Positions 1 through 12,200 of a stretch of DNA of 64,000 nucleotides are shown piece after piece. The translations under genes and the position numbers were made by a program. The stretch is from Setophaga petechia (Eukaryota; Chordata; Aves; Passeriformes; Parulidae): NCBI GenBank assembly GCA_024362935.1, contig JANCRA010000007.1:21787003-21851002 (forward strand), in the 5' to 3' direction. How positions within the stretch are numbered: position 1 is the first letter of the stretch; every line of letters begins with the position of its first letter. The notes below the pieces were generated by a model. It searched no databases. It was given only the letters and a program-made list of their open reading frames with translations, and was not told the DNA's origin.

Positions 1-2629
1 TCTGTGTTTACAGCCTGTTATGAAGAAAGCAAGCAAGAGCAGTTCTGAAGCATGCATTGGGGTTTCTGCTACTTTGATGTGGTAGGGAGCTGCTTATTTG
101 CTGCAAGGCTGGGTTATCAGTTATTGGCCACAACCAGAGAGGCCACACAAATATGGATTCTAGAACACATCTGCAGAAGGGGGTTGTTCATAGTATTAAA
201 CAGACCTGGAAAATTCTAAATTTTTTAGGGATAAGAGACTATTTGTACCCGGGAAAGAGGCTGAGATAAAAATGGCACATTAGCCAAAAGTCATTTGTTT
301 CTGGCTGACCAAAGACAGGGAAAAAAAGTATTTGAAGCAGTTTCCAAACAGTTTGCTCCTCAGGCCAGTCTATGTCTTTGCTGCTTGATCACCAGTTACC
401 ACCACTACCACCATCTCTAGCTTGTTCTTGTAACTGAGATAAGCAGTTGGTAGTGAAAGTCTGCAATGTATATAAATATACTTGACTTCTTAAAACTATA
501 AAGATATGTTTATAATTTAATAAATTTTATATCTGATTTTTTATATATTTAGATGAAAGATGCATTTTTGTTTTTTCATATACTCAGTGATCCCTTTTAT
601 CTGTATTATTCACTCAGAACAGTTACTACAGTGAAAGCTACTATGGATTGAGAAGTTTATGCTTACACAGGGCTTAAATTTAGTTGTTTGTGTTAAACAG
701 CCATCCCTTCCTGCCTCTGAAACAAGAGCAAAATGGGAATTTGGTTTTCTTTGATGTTTTTCCTTTCCCCCTTCTCCCCATAATTAGTAATACATTCACT
801 GACAATGTCAAATATTATTTATAAACAAACCTGATCATTCCAAGAATTTTTCCACTATCTCTTTTATAATTCTTTGCATAAAAGCAAGCAATACATAGAC
901 CACTGAATAAATATTTGGTTCACCCAACCTAGGATTAGAATCTACTGGTGGCGTTGTTTAACAAAAGTATTCAGGAACATGAGCAATAGGGAGATTTTAT
1001 TTTCAAGTTTGAGACCTATGAAGCAATCATCTTTGTGCACTTTGTCTGAATAATTTTATGCTGGAGAGCATATTTTCCCTGTGTTAAAGTAGAAACTGCT
1101 TACCTCAGTGGTGAGCAAAGTCTGTGCCTCAAATACAAATGAGTGAGTAAACTGACTTCTGAGGAATGCCTCTCTGTGTTCATAGCAGAGCTGAGCTCTT
1201 GGAGGAATGCAGCCAGTTGAAGCTTGTGAAGGGTAGCGTTCTAAAACCATTTTTTCCTATTCATTTACAGTGCAGATGGTACAAGCATTTATTCTGAACA
1301 GAATGTATTGTTAGAATAGTCTAGACACACTATGATCAAGGGACCACAAATGGAAACAATTTGGTGTTGAAAACTTTTTATCTGATTACAGGGATAATGA
1401 CTTGAAAATCAACCTGGCAATTTTGTATGATTAGAAAAATGATGTTCATGTTGATTTCTCATCATGTTTCCAAATAGAAACAGATTTCTGCCACATATCA
1501 CAGACCATTTTTCTTATAGATGACTCTCTATCTAAGTTTCAATCAACAATTTCAGCTATTCCACACACGGAGCTGTTCTTTTGTTTTGACAGGCAAAGAC
1601 ACATCAAAATCTTGTATTAGTCACTTTCCACACTACTGAGTTTATATGAAGGCCTTGGAAAAATGAAACCAGAAAATAATATTAAATTTTTTAAGGTGTT
1701 GGTTTACATCAAATCTGACATTTATGTAAAAATAGACTCCTTAGAGAGGATCTTCCTGTTGAACTAAACATGTTTATTTATTTAAGTGCCTATCTAATTT
1801 TGAATCTTCAATTTCCAATTCGTGCAAGTTAATTTAAGGTTATAGGGCTGCTTCTGGTTCTAGACACTTTTACTGAAAGGAAATATGTTGAGACAGTCTA
1901 ATCTATTTTTGTATCTTTACTTTCTTACAAAGCACTGTTATGAATCTCATGATTCACAAAGTTTACTGTGGTATGATAAGTTTAATGTGGTGTATTATAA
2001 ATAAAAACTTTCCTCATTGTTTTGATCTTTTTGTACTGTTCTCAGTACATTTGATGAAAACATTATACTATAGAGTAGATGAGGTTGGGGGTATCCAGAC
2101 TTGTTCTATGAGTAAATTTTAGTGAAGGATTTGTCTCAGTAAAATTTTCCCTATCTTGGTGTGAAGGCGCCAAGTGAGTACAGGGTTCTGTCTTTTCCCC
2201 TTTCCATAAGCTCTGTACTCAGATAAGTTTTACTGAGCTTGTCTGTGTTTTCTGTTGAAAGTAATAATGAAAGTACAAGTGTGAATCAGCATTTGATGAA
2301 AAGGCTGACTTGAATTACAGAGATATGGTGACTTTAAAATTTATTTTCTTCCATTTAAGTTTTAGCTTGGACTTCAGTCTGTGTCCATCTAAAAATTCAC
2401 CTGCACAGCAGAAATTACTGAAGTTATTTCACATTAAATGTTTTAACAGTAGAGGCAGGACACCAGCAGAATTCTTCAAAAGTTTGTTGTGCTCTTCTGA
2501 AGTGTTCACAAATTGCTTTATGAAAAGATTTTGTTGGTATTTTTGGTTTCCTGGTTATTCATGGTATTAAAAAAAAGATGATATATTAAGAAATTTCAGA
2601 AGAATTTCTAGCAAGACATAAGACTGAAA
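1..2629. other. Non-coding AT-rich DNA, no gene recognised
   Basis: Unique-looking AT-rich sequence. All open frames are below about 90 codons, have no recognisable domain and are not flanked by a convincing splice-site pair. I see no repeat family here, no CpG-rich promoter and no RNA gene. AATAAA and TATA-like strings occur, but at a density expected from base composition. Confidence 0.7.
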
Positions 2630-2962
2630 AGCAAAATAATGAAATCCAGTCCAGATAAATGTAAAATCATGCCAGGAAGTGAAAATTCCTAATATCACAT
2701 TCAAAATAATGGGCTCTGAACAGACCATTACTACACAGGAGAACTGGGGATTGTAGAAGGTCCATGAATAGCAAATCAATGGAGAAACAGGAAATAAAAC
2801 AAGGAACATAAAAGTGCTACACTCTGCATCCATTTTTGTGACTGTTCTGCTCCTATTTCAAAAGCAATCTAGTAGACCTGGAAAAGGTCCTGAGGGACAG
2901 AGGCAGGATGACCAAAATGATGGAATAGCTTCCACACAAAGAAATGTAGAGAATTTAGGAAA
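2630..2962 (+). mobile_element. Ancient CR1-type LINE fragment (3' part of the reverse transcriptase ORF)
   Basis: The stretch follows, in order, the end of a CR1-type ORF2. A segment like 'TAAATGTAAAATCATGCC' corresponds to the conserved 'K-C-K-V-M-H' region. 'AATGGGCTCTGAAC' (about 2707-2720) is next, and then a CTGG-AAAAGGTCC segment near 2878-2890 followed by a degenerate 'ACCAAAATGATGG'. Spacing is close to that of full elements, but indels and stops break the frame, so this is a dead copy. Divergence suggests an old layer rather than the young avian CR1s elsewhere in the window. The family call is by remembered consensus; the subfamily is not determined. Confidence 0.65.
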
Positions 2963-4263
2963 GGGTACACATAGACATTTGGAAGCAGGAAATCCTCTAC
3001 TTACTTTCCTTTACACTTTGCTTGTTCTTCTCAGCATAAAGTAAATGTATTTCCTATGGTTTTGACCAGTATTACCACAAGAAGTTATCAGAGCTTCCTT
3101 AGGAATACTATTTCTCTCATGGTTGGATTTCATTGTCAGCTATTCACAACCTCCAGGTGTTTGAGGGAGGATATAGCTCATTCTTGTTCTTATTTAGTTA
3201 AGACTCTGTACTTAACGGTTTTACTTCCATTCCCTGCTCCTGCTTATATTTTTCCTCATGGTTTTACTTTGTTCTGTAAATGAAATGAAAGATAAAAATA
3301 CTTACAGGAAAGAGTCTGGAACAGGTAGAGTTGGCAATCACTCCTAACACTACTTAAGAAGGTGCAGCATTGTGGAAGTGAAGGATATTGAATCAGTGTT
3401 CAGAACCCCCATAAATTAGAAAGAAAATTGGGTTCAACCAAGTAGCATTTATCAAATACAGATGGATGTTTGTATTCAAGGGAATACAGACAATAAATTG
3501 ACTAATTTGAGTTATTTTTAGCTCTGAATTTTTCCTAGTCCCTCTGCTTCTGCTTCCCCCTGCAAGATAAATTTGTTGGTCATCAGTATGTAACATTGCC
3601 CATTTTGGTCCCTGCCTAAACTTGTCTTTGAAACTAACCAATAACTCGTGTCCTCTTTGTTTCAGCTGTGTTCACATCCAAAGCTTGTTACTCTCATCTT
3701 CTCAATTTTTCTCTCCTGATAGAAGGAGGCTGTTCGATTTTGTGTGTGTGTAAATATGTTCCAGGCTCTGCCTAAACACTGTTTGTTTTCTGCTCAGGGT
3801 CATTTTGTCTACAATCTTCCTATGCCATGGAAGCCAGGAGGACTCATTGAGTAATTCAGTGCAATATAGCACAAAGCCATTTCATTTCATCCATTTATTC
3901 TTATTTTAAACCTCATAATTTGATCTAATCGATTTCTGTGTTTTGGAAACTAAACTGTTCCATGCCCATGCTTGAAAAAAGCATTAATTGCAGGAATGAT
4001 GTTGGATCTGAATTACACATGTCACCAAGAATAAGGCTTGCCATTTGAACATTTGTCTTTTAACTCTGGTAATACAAAATGCATTTGGTTTCCTAAATGC
4101 TGACAAAGGATTGTAGACAATATGCAGTAATTTATCACTAAAATTAAGTCATAAAGGACTGGGCTGATTTTTAGATAGTACTGACAGACTTTGGGAAATT
4201 ATGATTACAGCATGATTAATCATTCACATATTTCAATACAGCTCCTTGGTCTAATCCTAGTTC
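2963..4263. other. Non-coding DNA between two CR1 fragments
   Basis: No gene or repeat recognised. Short open frames (75-82 codons) have no family resemblance. AT-rich and CpG-poor like the rest of the window. Confidence 0.65.
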
Positions 4264-4692
4264 ATCAAAGACAACAAAGATGGTGAAGGGTCTGAAGCAG
4301 ATGAAGGGTTTGGGGGTATTTAACCTGGCAAGAAGGAGGCTTAGGGAAGATCTGAGCCTCTACAACTACTTGAAACAAGGTTATTGTGAGGTGGGAATCA
4401 GTCTCTCCCCAATTAGGGAGATAGGACAAGAGGAAACAGCCTGAAGTTGTGCCAGGGGAAATTTAGATTGGATATTAGAAAAGATTTCTTCACCAAAAGG
4501 ATTGACATTTGAATAGTATGCCCAGGGAAGTGGTTGAGTCACCATCCCTGGAGGGGATTATATTTCAAATACATGCAGATGTGGAACTTAGAGCAATGGT
4601 TTGTTGTTGGATGTTGGACTTGGCAGTGTTGGGTTAACTGCTGGATTCATGATTAAGAGAACTTTTCCAACCTAATGATTCTGTGCTTCTAT
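4264..4692 (+). mobile_element. CR1 LINE, 5'-truncated 3' end with octamer-like tail
   Basis: Clear CR1 3' terminal region in sense orientation. It contains the end of ORF2 ('AACAAAGATGGTGAAGGG', then 'TTTAACCTGGCAAGAAGGAGG'), the 'GATAGGACAAGAGGAAA' block near 4421-4437, 'TTTCTTCACCAAAAGG' near 4485-4500, and 'TGGTTGAGTCACCATCCCTGG' around 4532-4552. It ends in 'CTTTTCCAACCTAATGATTCTGTG', the usual end of CR1 with its ATTCTRTG repeat (about 4675-4684). The copy is about 430 bp, typical of 5'-truncated insertions. Several internal substitutions and a stop-filled frame show it is inactive. It is more similar to the remembered consensus than the fragment at 2630. Confidence 0.9.
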
Positions 4693-7600
4693 CAAGAAGC
4701 TGAGCGTGGTCTCTTGATCCTGAATGGAGACATCATCTCTCAGTAAGAAACCTTTGCTTCTGGCAAATATGGTAAGTTGAGTTTGCTGAGAAATTGTTTT
4801 AAAATTCTTTAACCATTGCACACTGGAGCAATAATAATCTTCAAGACCCAGCTTGTCCTTTAAGTGTGTACTTAGCTTGCATTACCTGCCTGTGTAGCCA
4901 CTTAGAAAACACTAGAATTCTTTCAGTATGAAAGTGGAAGAGAACATTTCTCTGTTTCATGTTTCATAATCCATATGCAAGGAGAGATGGAAACCTACTT
5001 GTAGACTACTCACATGCATTTCAACATTTTCTTAGAATCTTGTACATATTTGTTAATAATTTCAGTCTTTCAGTTTTGTATATTTATTTCCTAACAGTAT
5101 ATTTCTTCTCTTCATGGTCACTTGTTTTGAAAGTAAGTTCCCTTTTGCATAAGAATGGGAATGTCTATACAGGAATGACTGTCAGGCTGTTAGGCTGAGT
5201 TTTTATTATTCATCCTTTATTTTGTTCCACCCACTGCTTTTAAAAGCTCTTTGAATGGTGACTAAGAAATGGAACAACTTGTCAGTACCTTTAAGGAAGA
5301 CATGTGGAACTCTGCCTCTCTATTGAAAAAAACCCGAAACCAAACAAAACCCAAACAGATGGGTGTGTGTGTACAAAATGAAAATGGCTAAAAAGCATTC
5401 CTAGGTTTAAATTCACAAGATTATTTTAATAGAAAAAATTTCAGTCTCTTTTTCCTTGAATTTTTTTTGTCATGTCTCGGAAATAATTACACAGCTTTAG
5501 GCTGTGTATGTTGAATTGAGACTGAAGTGAAAACCATGTATTCTTTTTCCATCTTCTGAAAAATGATAATTTTACCATTGTTAGAATCAATCTTTTTTCA
5601 AAGATATAATGACATGTTGTCGTTTTATCTATCCTTAAAACATTAAATCTTTTATATGGATTGGTTGACAATTTTTGAAGGATAACCTTTTCAACACTGT
5701 AAAATAAATGGAAGTGGTGAAGGATTTAGATTCAAAATGCTTTACCAGTGCACTAATAATTTGATGAGCACTGCTATCATTTTTCTAAAATGGCATAAGA
5801 TTAAATCTTATTCATCCAGCAAATTCTTTTGAAGAGTCTCACCTTTAGAAGCTGATGACACAAACCAGCTTGAAAATGTGATTGTGGTATTTGAAATGCC
5901 CTGTCACTAGAGTAAATTTATTTATGATTTATGAAGAATATTTTGTGGTTTTTTACAAGTTTTGTTACCTTAGTATTAATATTTTAAAGCTAAACTTACA
6001 AGGACATACATTGTTGCTGCTCCATAGTAAGATCTTGTTTCTGGTAACTTAGCACATTTTTCTCCAGGCATTCATGTCAGCAGCACACAACCATGATGTG
6101 AAAGGAAATTGCTTCCAACAAGCAATAAAATTGCTTGCTTGGCTTGAATTAATCTTAATCGAATTTCTGTCTGAGATGTTTAAAAGCTTACAGAATCTCA
6201 TCCTTTGAGCACAGCTTTGCTAATTTGATTCTACATTCCAAAGTGACAAGAAATTTTGAGACCTGCAGGGCTGCTGTTGCTGATAATGTTTCTTTGCAGG
6301 TGGTGTGAACCACACTGTTCATTAATGTGACATACCTTTATAATGAATGTCCTCAAATAATAGTAGGGAAAACAATGAACTTGCATCCCTATTTAGCTGT
6401 GTTGTCCTTCTGTCTAAAGTACCAAATGTACATTCAGCTTTGAGAAAGAAAAGCTAAGAAAATCAAGTGCATTATATTTCAGATACTTAAATTGGAAAGA
6501 AAGCCAAATTATTAACCTTAAAAATGTGGGGTTTTTTTAAAAATTGAAACCCTAAAATATTACCACAGTAGATTAAAAACAGAAGGGGCAAAGATGTAGC
6601 CAAAATTTCCTAAAGATCACTTGCTGACATCATTAGAGTCAGTCTACAGTAGAGTAATTCTAGAATTTTTAGTCCTACTGGCCACAAGGTGACTGCTACC
6701 TTCAAACTTATTTGTAAATAGGAAGGATGAGTCAGATGATCACATTGTCTGAAATACAATGGTATTTTCAATTTTAAGGATTGCTCTGAATGCCAGAATG
6801 TGGTGGTTGGCTCCAAAACCAGAGTACTGGTATTTTCTTAGAATACCTGCTTCAGTGCATGTTGCCTTCTGCTCAGTGTGGTGGGGCTTTCAGGCCGGTC
6901 TAGTTTCTCCTCTGAAGGAAATGAAGTGCCATTTTTAGAGTTATCTTGTGAGCCCTGTAGTGGCACTTTGGTCTAAGTGCCTGACTCTGCTCAGGACAGG
7001 AGCTGAAAGATCCTTCTTTGCAGAATTCTGAGCTGTGAGCCAGCAGAGAGCGTGAGGTTCTTGGTCTGTCTGTGCTCCTCAAGCAGCAGCCACTGCTGCC
7101 CCAGGAAGGACAGACAGCAGGACAGACAGCAGCACCTGGGGACACCGGGGGGACTGGCAGGACCCCTCCCCTCCAGCTGCAATGAGATCAGCCATCCTTG
7201 TTCTTTCACCAGCTGTGTTCCATTGCACTTTTCTCTGCATGGTCTCAGCCTTCTGCTTTTGTTATTCACTCTGCAGATCCTGTAGCATGGCCTGGGGAGT
7301 GAAAGGAGAGAATTTTGTTACTTCTCTCTCCTCCTATGTGAGATAATTAGGAGTTGTGATGAGATCTGAGAGCTGCTTCCAAGTTATTTTGAAAATACAT
7401 AAATAAACATTTGCAACATTAAAAATTTAAATCTTATTGGCTATACTTGTAAATAGAGGGAAAATGCTTCCTTAAACCTATTACTAATCTCTTTAAAGTT
7501 GAAATCTCTGTAAGTAGAAATAAAATGTAAGATTAAAAACCTGTTTGGATTGTATGCCGCTGGAAGTTTCAGCCCAATTATTAGAATTCTACTGCTTTGT

Positions 7601-9010
7601 ATACAAGTTTATAAATTAAGAGGCATGTATAAATACAAATTTGCATTCATGGTTCTCAAGAACATGAGGAAAAAACAGCCTGAATAGTTATGAATTATTA
7701 TTAAGTCAGACTTTAATTTGCCAGAATTGTAGAAAATTGTCAGCACCTTACTGAACTTTTTCAGAGATTTGCAGGGATGCTGCACAGGGCTAATAACTCA
7801 TTTTCCTAACAAATACTGTGTTAACCCAGCAGCTCACTTGTCTTTGAGAATTGCCTTTATTGCTTGCACTGATGCAGTGGCTGGTTGGGCCATGACAAAC
7901 CTTGCTGCTGTGCTTGTGAGTGGGAGCTCTGAAGCTCCTTATGTCCCACTAAAGCTGACAGACCCAATTTTTATTATTTTTTTAAAGAGACCTGGATTTT
8001 GTAACATTTTGTATTTAGCTCTGAGTGCTCTGTTTAGCTATGTCTCAACCTTTTCATAAATCTGGAATTTCTTTAAACTCTCCAAATTTCAAAAAGAGCT
8101 GTTGCCAGTTTGTTTTATACAATGGCTTCATCCATGTCATGCATCTTCACCAGCGTTCTTTATTTTCCCCTTTTTTTTTCTTTTCATTCCTCTATTGATA
8201 TTTTCTCTATATGACTACCAGAAGTAAACTGAAACTGCTACTTGTTCACCTGATGACTAATACATCTAATGGTCCAAGAGTACTGCCAAGAGTTGTGCAG
8301 TAAATTTCTACTGAACACTGACCTGCTGAATTTGGCCTACAAGCTTATGGTATTAAGTGTTGTCTTGCATTTACTGTAGAATTTTATTCAGGCCAGTTGT
8401 CCACCACATTTTCCACATTTCCCAGGACTGTAGTCAGCTCATTTATTTTTCCACTCTGTGTGCTAGTGCCAAAAGGAGAAGGCTAATAATCTCTTTTCAC
8501 TTTACAGTTCTTTTCTCCTATTATGTAGTGCTGGTATTTTCACTATCTGTATCAAAAATAGCTGGGAAGAAAACATAGCTGGAATTTTTCAGATATTATA
8601 AATGGTGCTATCACCCACTGATCTAAAGCCTTCACTGACACAAATATCAAGTGGAAGCAGTCCTCACCTCCTCAGAAACAGCACACTGGGAAGCTTCCAG
8701 AAATCGTATTGTCCCTCTTGGGAGCCAGTACAACTACAGTGTGCTCCCTCAATTAGTCATGAGATGGCATTTAAAATGCAGTCCATCATCTCGATTGAGA
8801 TTCCACAAATTACACAGTTCAGAGTATGGTATTCGTTTTAAGAGTGGGTGAAGTTGCAGAAATATTCCAAATACATTTTTCAGTCAGGGTACTCTTTTCA
8901 TGCTGTCACCCCTTCAGCTCCCAGAGGGTGTTTTCACACTTGATGATAGTAGTAGTGAAGTCTACGTCTGCTTTAACTTAGAATTATGCAAAAATTTGGG
9001 TTGTGACATA
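4693..9010. other. Non-coding DNA, no gene recognised
   Basis: Long unique stretch. An A-rich run at 5325-5357 and a GC-richer patch at about 7020-7200 are the only compositional changes. In the latter the 12-mer AGGACAGACAGC is present twice in tandem (7107-7130), and overlapping open frames occur on both strands, which is a composition effect. No splice-bounded exon, RNA gene or repeat family recognised. Confidence 0.65.
7107..7130. repeat. Tandem duplication of a 12-mer
   Basis: AGGACAGACAGC occurs at 7107-7118 and is repeated exactly at 7119-7130, within a locally GC-rich patch. Too short to assign to a repeat family. Confidence 0.85.
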
Positions 9011-9146
9011 CATTGAAGGTCACCTAGACCCACCTCAGAACAAAGCAGGGCTAAATTACAAGTCAGGTTGCATTGCACAGTCACTTATCTGGTTGAGTTT
9101 AGAATATCTTCATCAGCTGGGAATTCTACAACTTTTCTTGGGAACT
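9011..9146 (-). mobile_element. Eroded CR1 3' end fragment (antisense on +)
   Basis: On the + strand the order 'GAAGGTCACCTAGACCCACC', 'AAAGCAGGGCTAAATTACAAGTCAGGTTGC', 'TTTAGAATATCTTCATCAGCTGGGAATTCTACAAC' parallels the reverse complement of the CR1 3' end (the 'AAGGTCATCTAGTCCAAC ... GAGATTCCACAAC' region). Many substitutions; the element's 3' end lies on the left. It stops next to the GATA array at 9159. Confidence 0.6.
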
Positions 9147-9158
9147 TAAAAATGCTAG

Positions 9159-9213
9159 AAGATAGATAGATAGACAGATAGATAGATAGATAGATAGACA
9201 GATAGACAGATAT
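9159..9213. repeat. (GATA)n microsatellite with GACA interruptions
   Basis: About 13 four-base units of GATA with several GACA variants between 9159 and 9213. It directly follows the eroded CR1 fragment. A candidate for length polymorphism. Confidence 0.95.
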
Positions 9214-12200
9214 TGCACACTGTGCATCTCTGAGGGGAGCTGCTTTCACTCCTATCTGCACCTTTCCTTAACATATTGGAAGGCAACAACTGTATTTTCC
9301 TTTAGACTTTTCTTCTTCAGACTGTAAAACCTCAATTCTCCAAAGCTCTCCTCCCTAGCCCTTTTTGGTTCCTTCTGTGCATTCACTCATATCAAGAGAA
9401 GTCAGAAAAATGAAACAGAATCACTCTGTGTTTCCTTGATCTAGGATGAGAGTTATGCAACTCTGCTGTATTGGGTTTTTTTCTGATTCTGAGTGTATGT
9501 GAGGTAGAAAGCTCTGAAATGACTCATGACCTACCTGGGGATAAGCTCTAGTCTTCTGGCTACTGACTGAAGTTTTCTGACAGATAAGCTATGAGTCTAG
9601 GTTCTAATGTCAAGTTTTAATGCCAGGTTACCCATTTGGTGGGCTTGTATTTTTTTTTAATTTTGCAGCAGGGATTTATCATTAAAATTGAGGAACTAGG
9701 ATGTCATTCTTACCTTTGGGTGTCTGGGCTGAAGAGTCTCAGGACTGCAAAGGATGAACCTCTCATATCCTACCCTGCTGGCTGTGCTGTAGCCAAAGTA
9801 CTCCGTGTTTCTGCCTTCAGGAGAGAGAGAGAGAGGTATCATTTGTTGAAAAGAAAAAGACAGTAACTGTAGGACTTTCTCATAGTTGCTCTTCAAATTA
9901 AGCAAGTTCTTTTGCTATTGCTGACTTAGTCTTATTTTTCATAGTTCTCTAGTTCTGTCCTGAGGAAGATTCTGAACAATTCCCTGTCTGTAATCCAAAT
10001 ATTGTTATGATAGTTGTGCATCATTGGTCTTCACAGGGTCTAAAAATTATGTAGGACCTAGGTACCATTGTATGTTCCCTTGGGGTTTCCTTCTCACTAT
10101 TTGTCTGAATGTTTTTCCACATTTTCATACATTTTGGTTGGTATTAAGAATTTGACTGCTGGGATACCTCACCTGTATCAGATCTTAATTTCAGTTAAGT
10201 GATGTATGTGAGCTCTTTTCTCTGTTGTGTTTACTTTAGTGTCTCATAGCAGTTTCGCTATGCAAAGGTTTCTGCTTCAAAGGATTCACTATTTACAGTT
10301 TTATTCTTAGATGCAAGCTTCCAATTTAACGCTTTCACTCCACTAAAGTACTTATTTTAATTTCATTTTTGAACCTTTGTGTTTCTCCTTGTTTAAATAT
10401 GACTTTTTTTCACTCTCCCACTATCCAGTAGAGGCTAAATGTATGCAGCACAGAGTGTGTAAAAGGAGAACAATACTCTAAAAGTGAATATTTCTACAAT
10501 TTATAAGGCATGAGTTTAGAGGCAAAAGGTGGTTTGCTGTCTTATTGCTCCCTATATGCATGTGCATGTGTGTACACACAGAATCACAGTGTCTTTTTCT
10601 TACACACAGAGTGTCTTTGCCAGGACTGTCCTTGGGTGAGGGGAGATGAATTGACACAAGCATCATCATTGACATCATATGCCAGTGTTACTCAGAAAAT
10701 TTATTAGGTGTTAAAAGTTCTGTTTTACTTTAAATCTACAGCAATTTGATACTAATTTTTCATTATTAGGCATACTTCATGTTGTCTCTTTTAGGTAAAG
10801 TACCAACTTACCTGTTTAAAACACTTTTCAGTCTTTATATATAATATTTTTTGTGCACCCAGCAAGTGCTCTGTATTCATTGCTATTTTGTAAGAATGAT
10901 GGGTATTTTAAAATCAGATTCTACTTTATGTTAACTCAGATGACCTTGCCCTGTCTCCCTTACTTACCCTCAGATTCTTGTGTATATGCTGCATCTAGTT
11001 AGCCAGAAAATTTTCTGTTGGAGCATTGTTTTAATTCTTATTTATGTAATTTCTTGCAGTCTGTTTTCTTGAAATTTAAAAGACCATCATCATGAAAAGT
11101 CATAGATTGTGAATACTAAGGGGAAAAATTGTATTTCATTGAAATTCATACTTCTGTAATGTCAATCTGAATGGATCTCAGCTTAATAATCTCTAAAATG
11201 TATGTTTATCACTCACTAGAAGAATGCATGAAGATAATCAGTTTAATGTGGATTTTGATTCTTTTGGAGTAAGACAAATTTTTATATACATAACAAAAGT
11301 TTTTATTTGACATTCCAATTCACTGGCTCTAAGCAGAAACAAAATTGCTTTAAGAACGCTTCGTAAAAATAGCTTAGGGAGAATTAACTAGAAATATGAG
11401 GGGGAAACCTACTGTGCAGACTGAGAGATCAGAATATATATTTAACTTTAAAAACACGTTATTTCTGAAAGCACCAAAAATCCTTTGTGAATGACAGGGA
11501 TTATTGAGGATGGATTCTGAGGGATGCTTGGATTGCCTTACTGTAGTTTTTATAAGTCACATACTTAATGCTTCTTTACCAGAGGCAGAGATAGGCATCC
11601 CAAGAGTAACTCATCTCACCTGCTTTTCAGGTAAAATGGATTTAGAGGTGCCTGTCTTACTCTGAGTGTAAATGGAGTCAGTGGCTCACTTCAACAGGAT
11701 GCCTTCCTCCTGTACAGCTCCCTGCAAACTGCTCTGAGAAATGCACACCCACCTGTGTGGAACCTAAAATCTGAGAGAATGCAATCGACAATCTAATGTT
11801 TATGGAAAAACTGCTAGTGGAATTTGGGCAAAATCTTTTATATTTGAGGGCTTTTTTTCCTTTCATTCCTGATTGCAAATTTGTTCTTTTCAGGTTATGA
11901 CTGAAAGTACTGTTGCCATAGTAGCAAATTTCTGCTTTTGAAGAAAACAAAGGGCATTGTAACATATACAAAATAAGCGTAAAGATTTTGGTGGAAAGAG
12001 GGTAAAAAAAAACCCTAAAGGCCTTATAGAAGGTACATTTATAGGTGACATTACATGGTGTCATTTATTTTCTGCCAAATGCAATTATAATAGGGAATGT
12101 GTTTTCTATCAGGGTGCAGTAAGGACCACACAGAAAAGCCTTGATTTCTTGTACAGGAGATGGTGTGCAACACATAGCCCCATTTATAATTCCTGAATAA

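Noticed and set aside
11678..12064. 128-codon minus-strand open frame
   Set aside because: No family resemblance, no splice or promoter context, and frames of this length are expected by chance in 64 kb read six ways.
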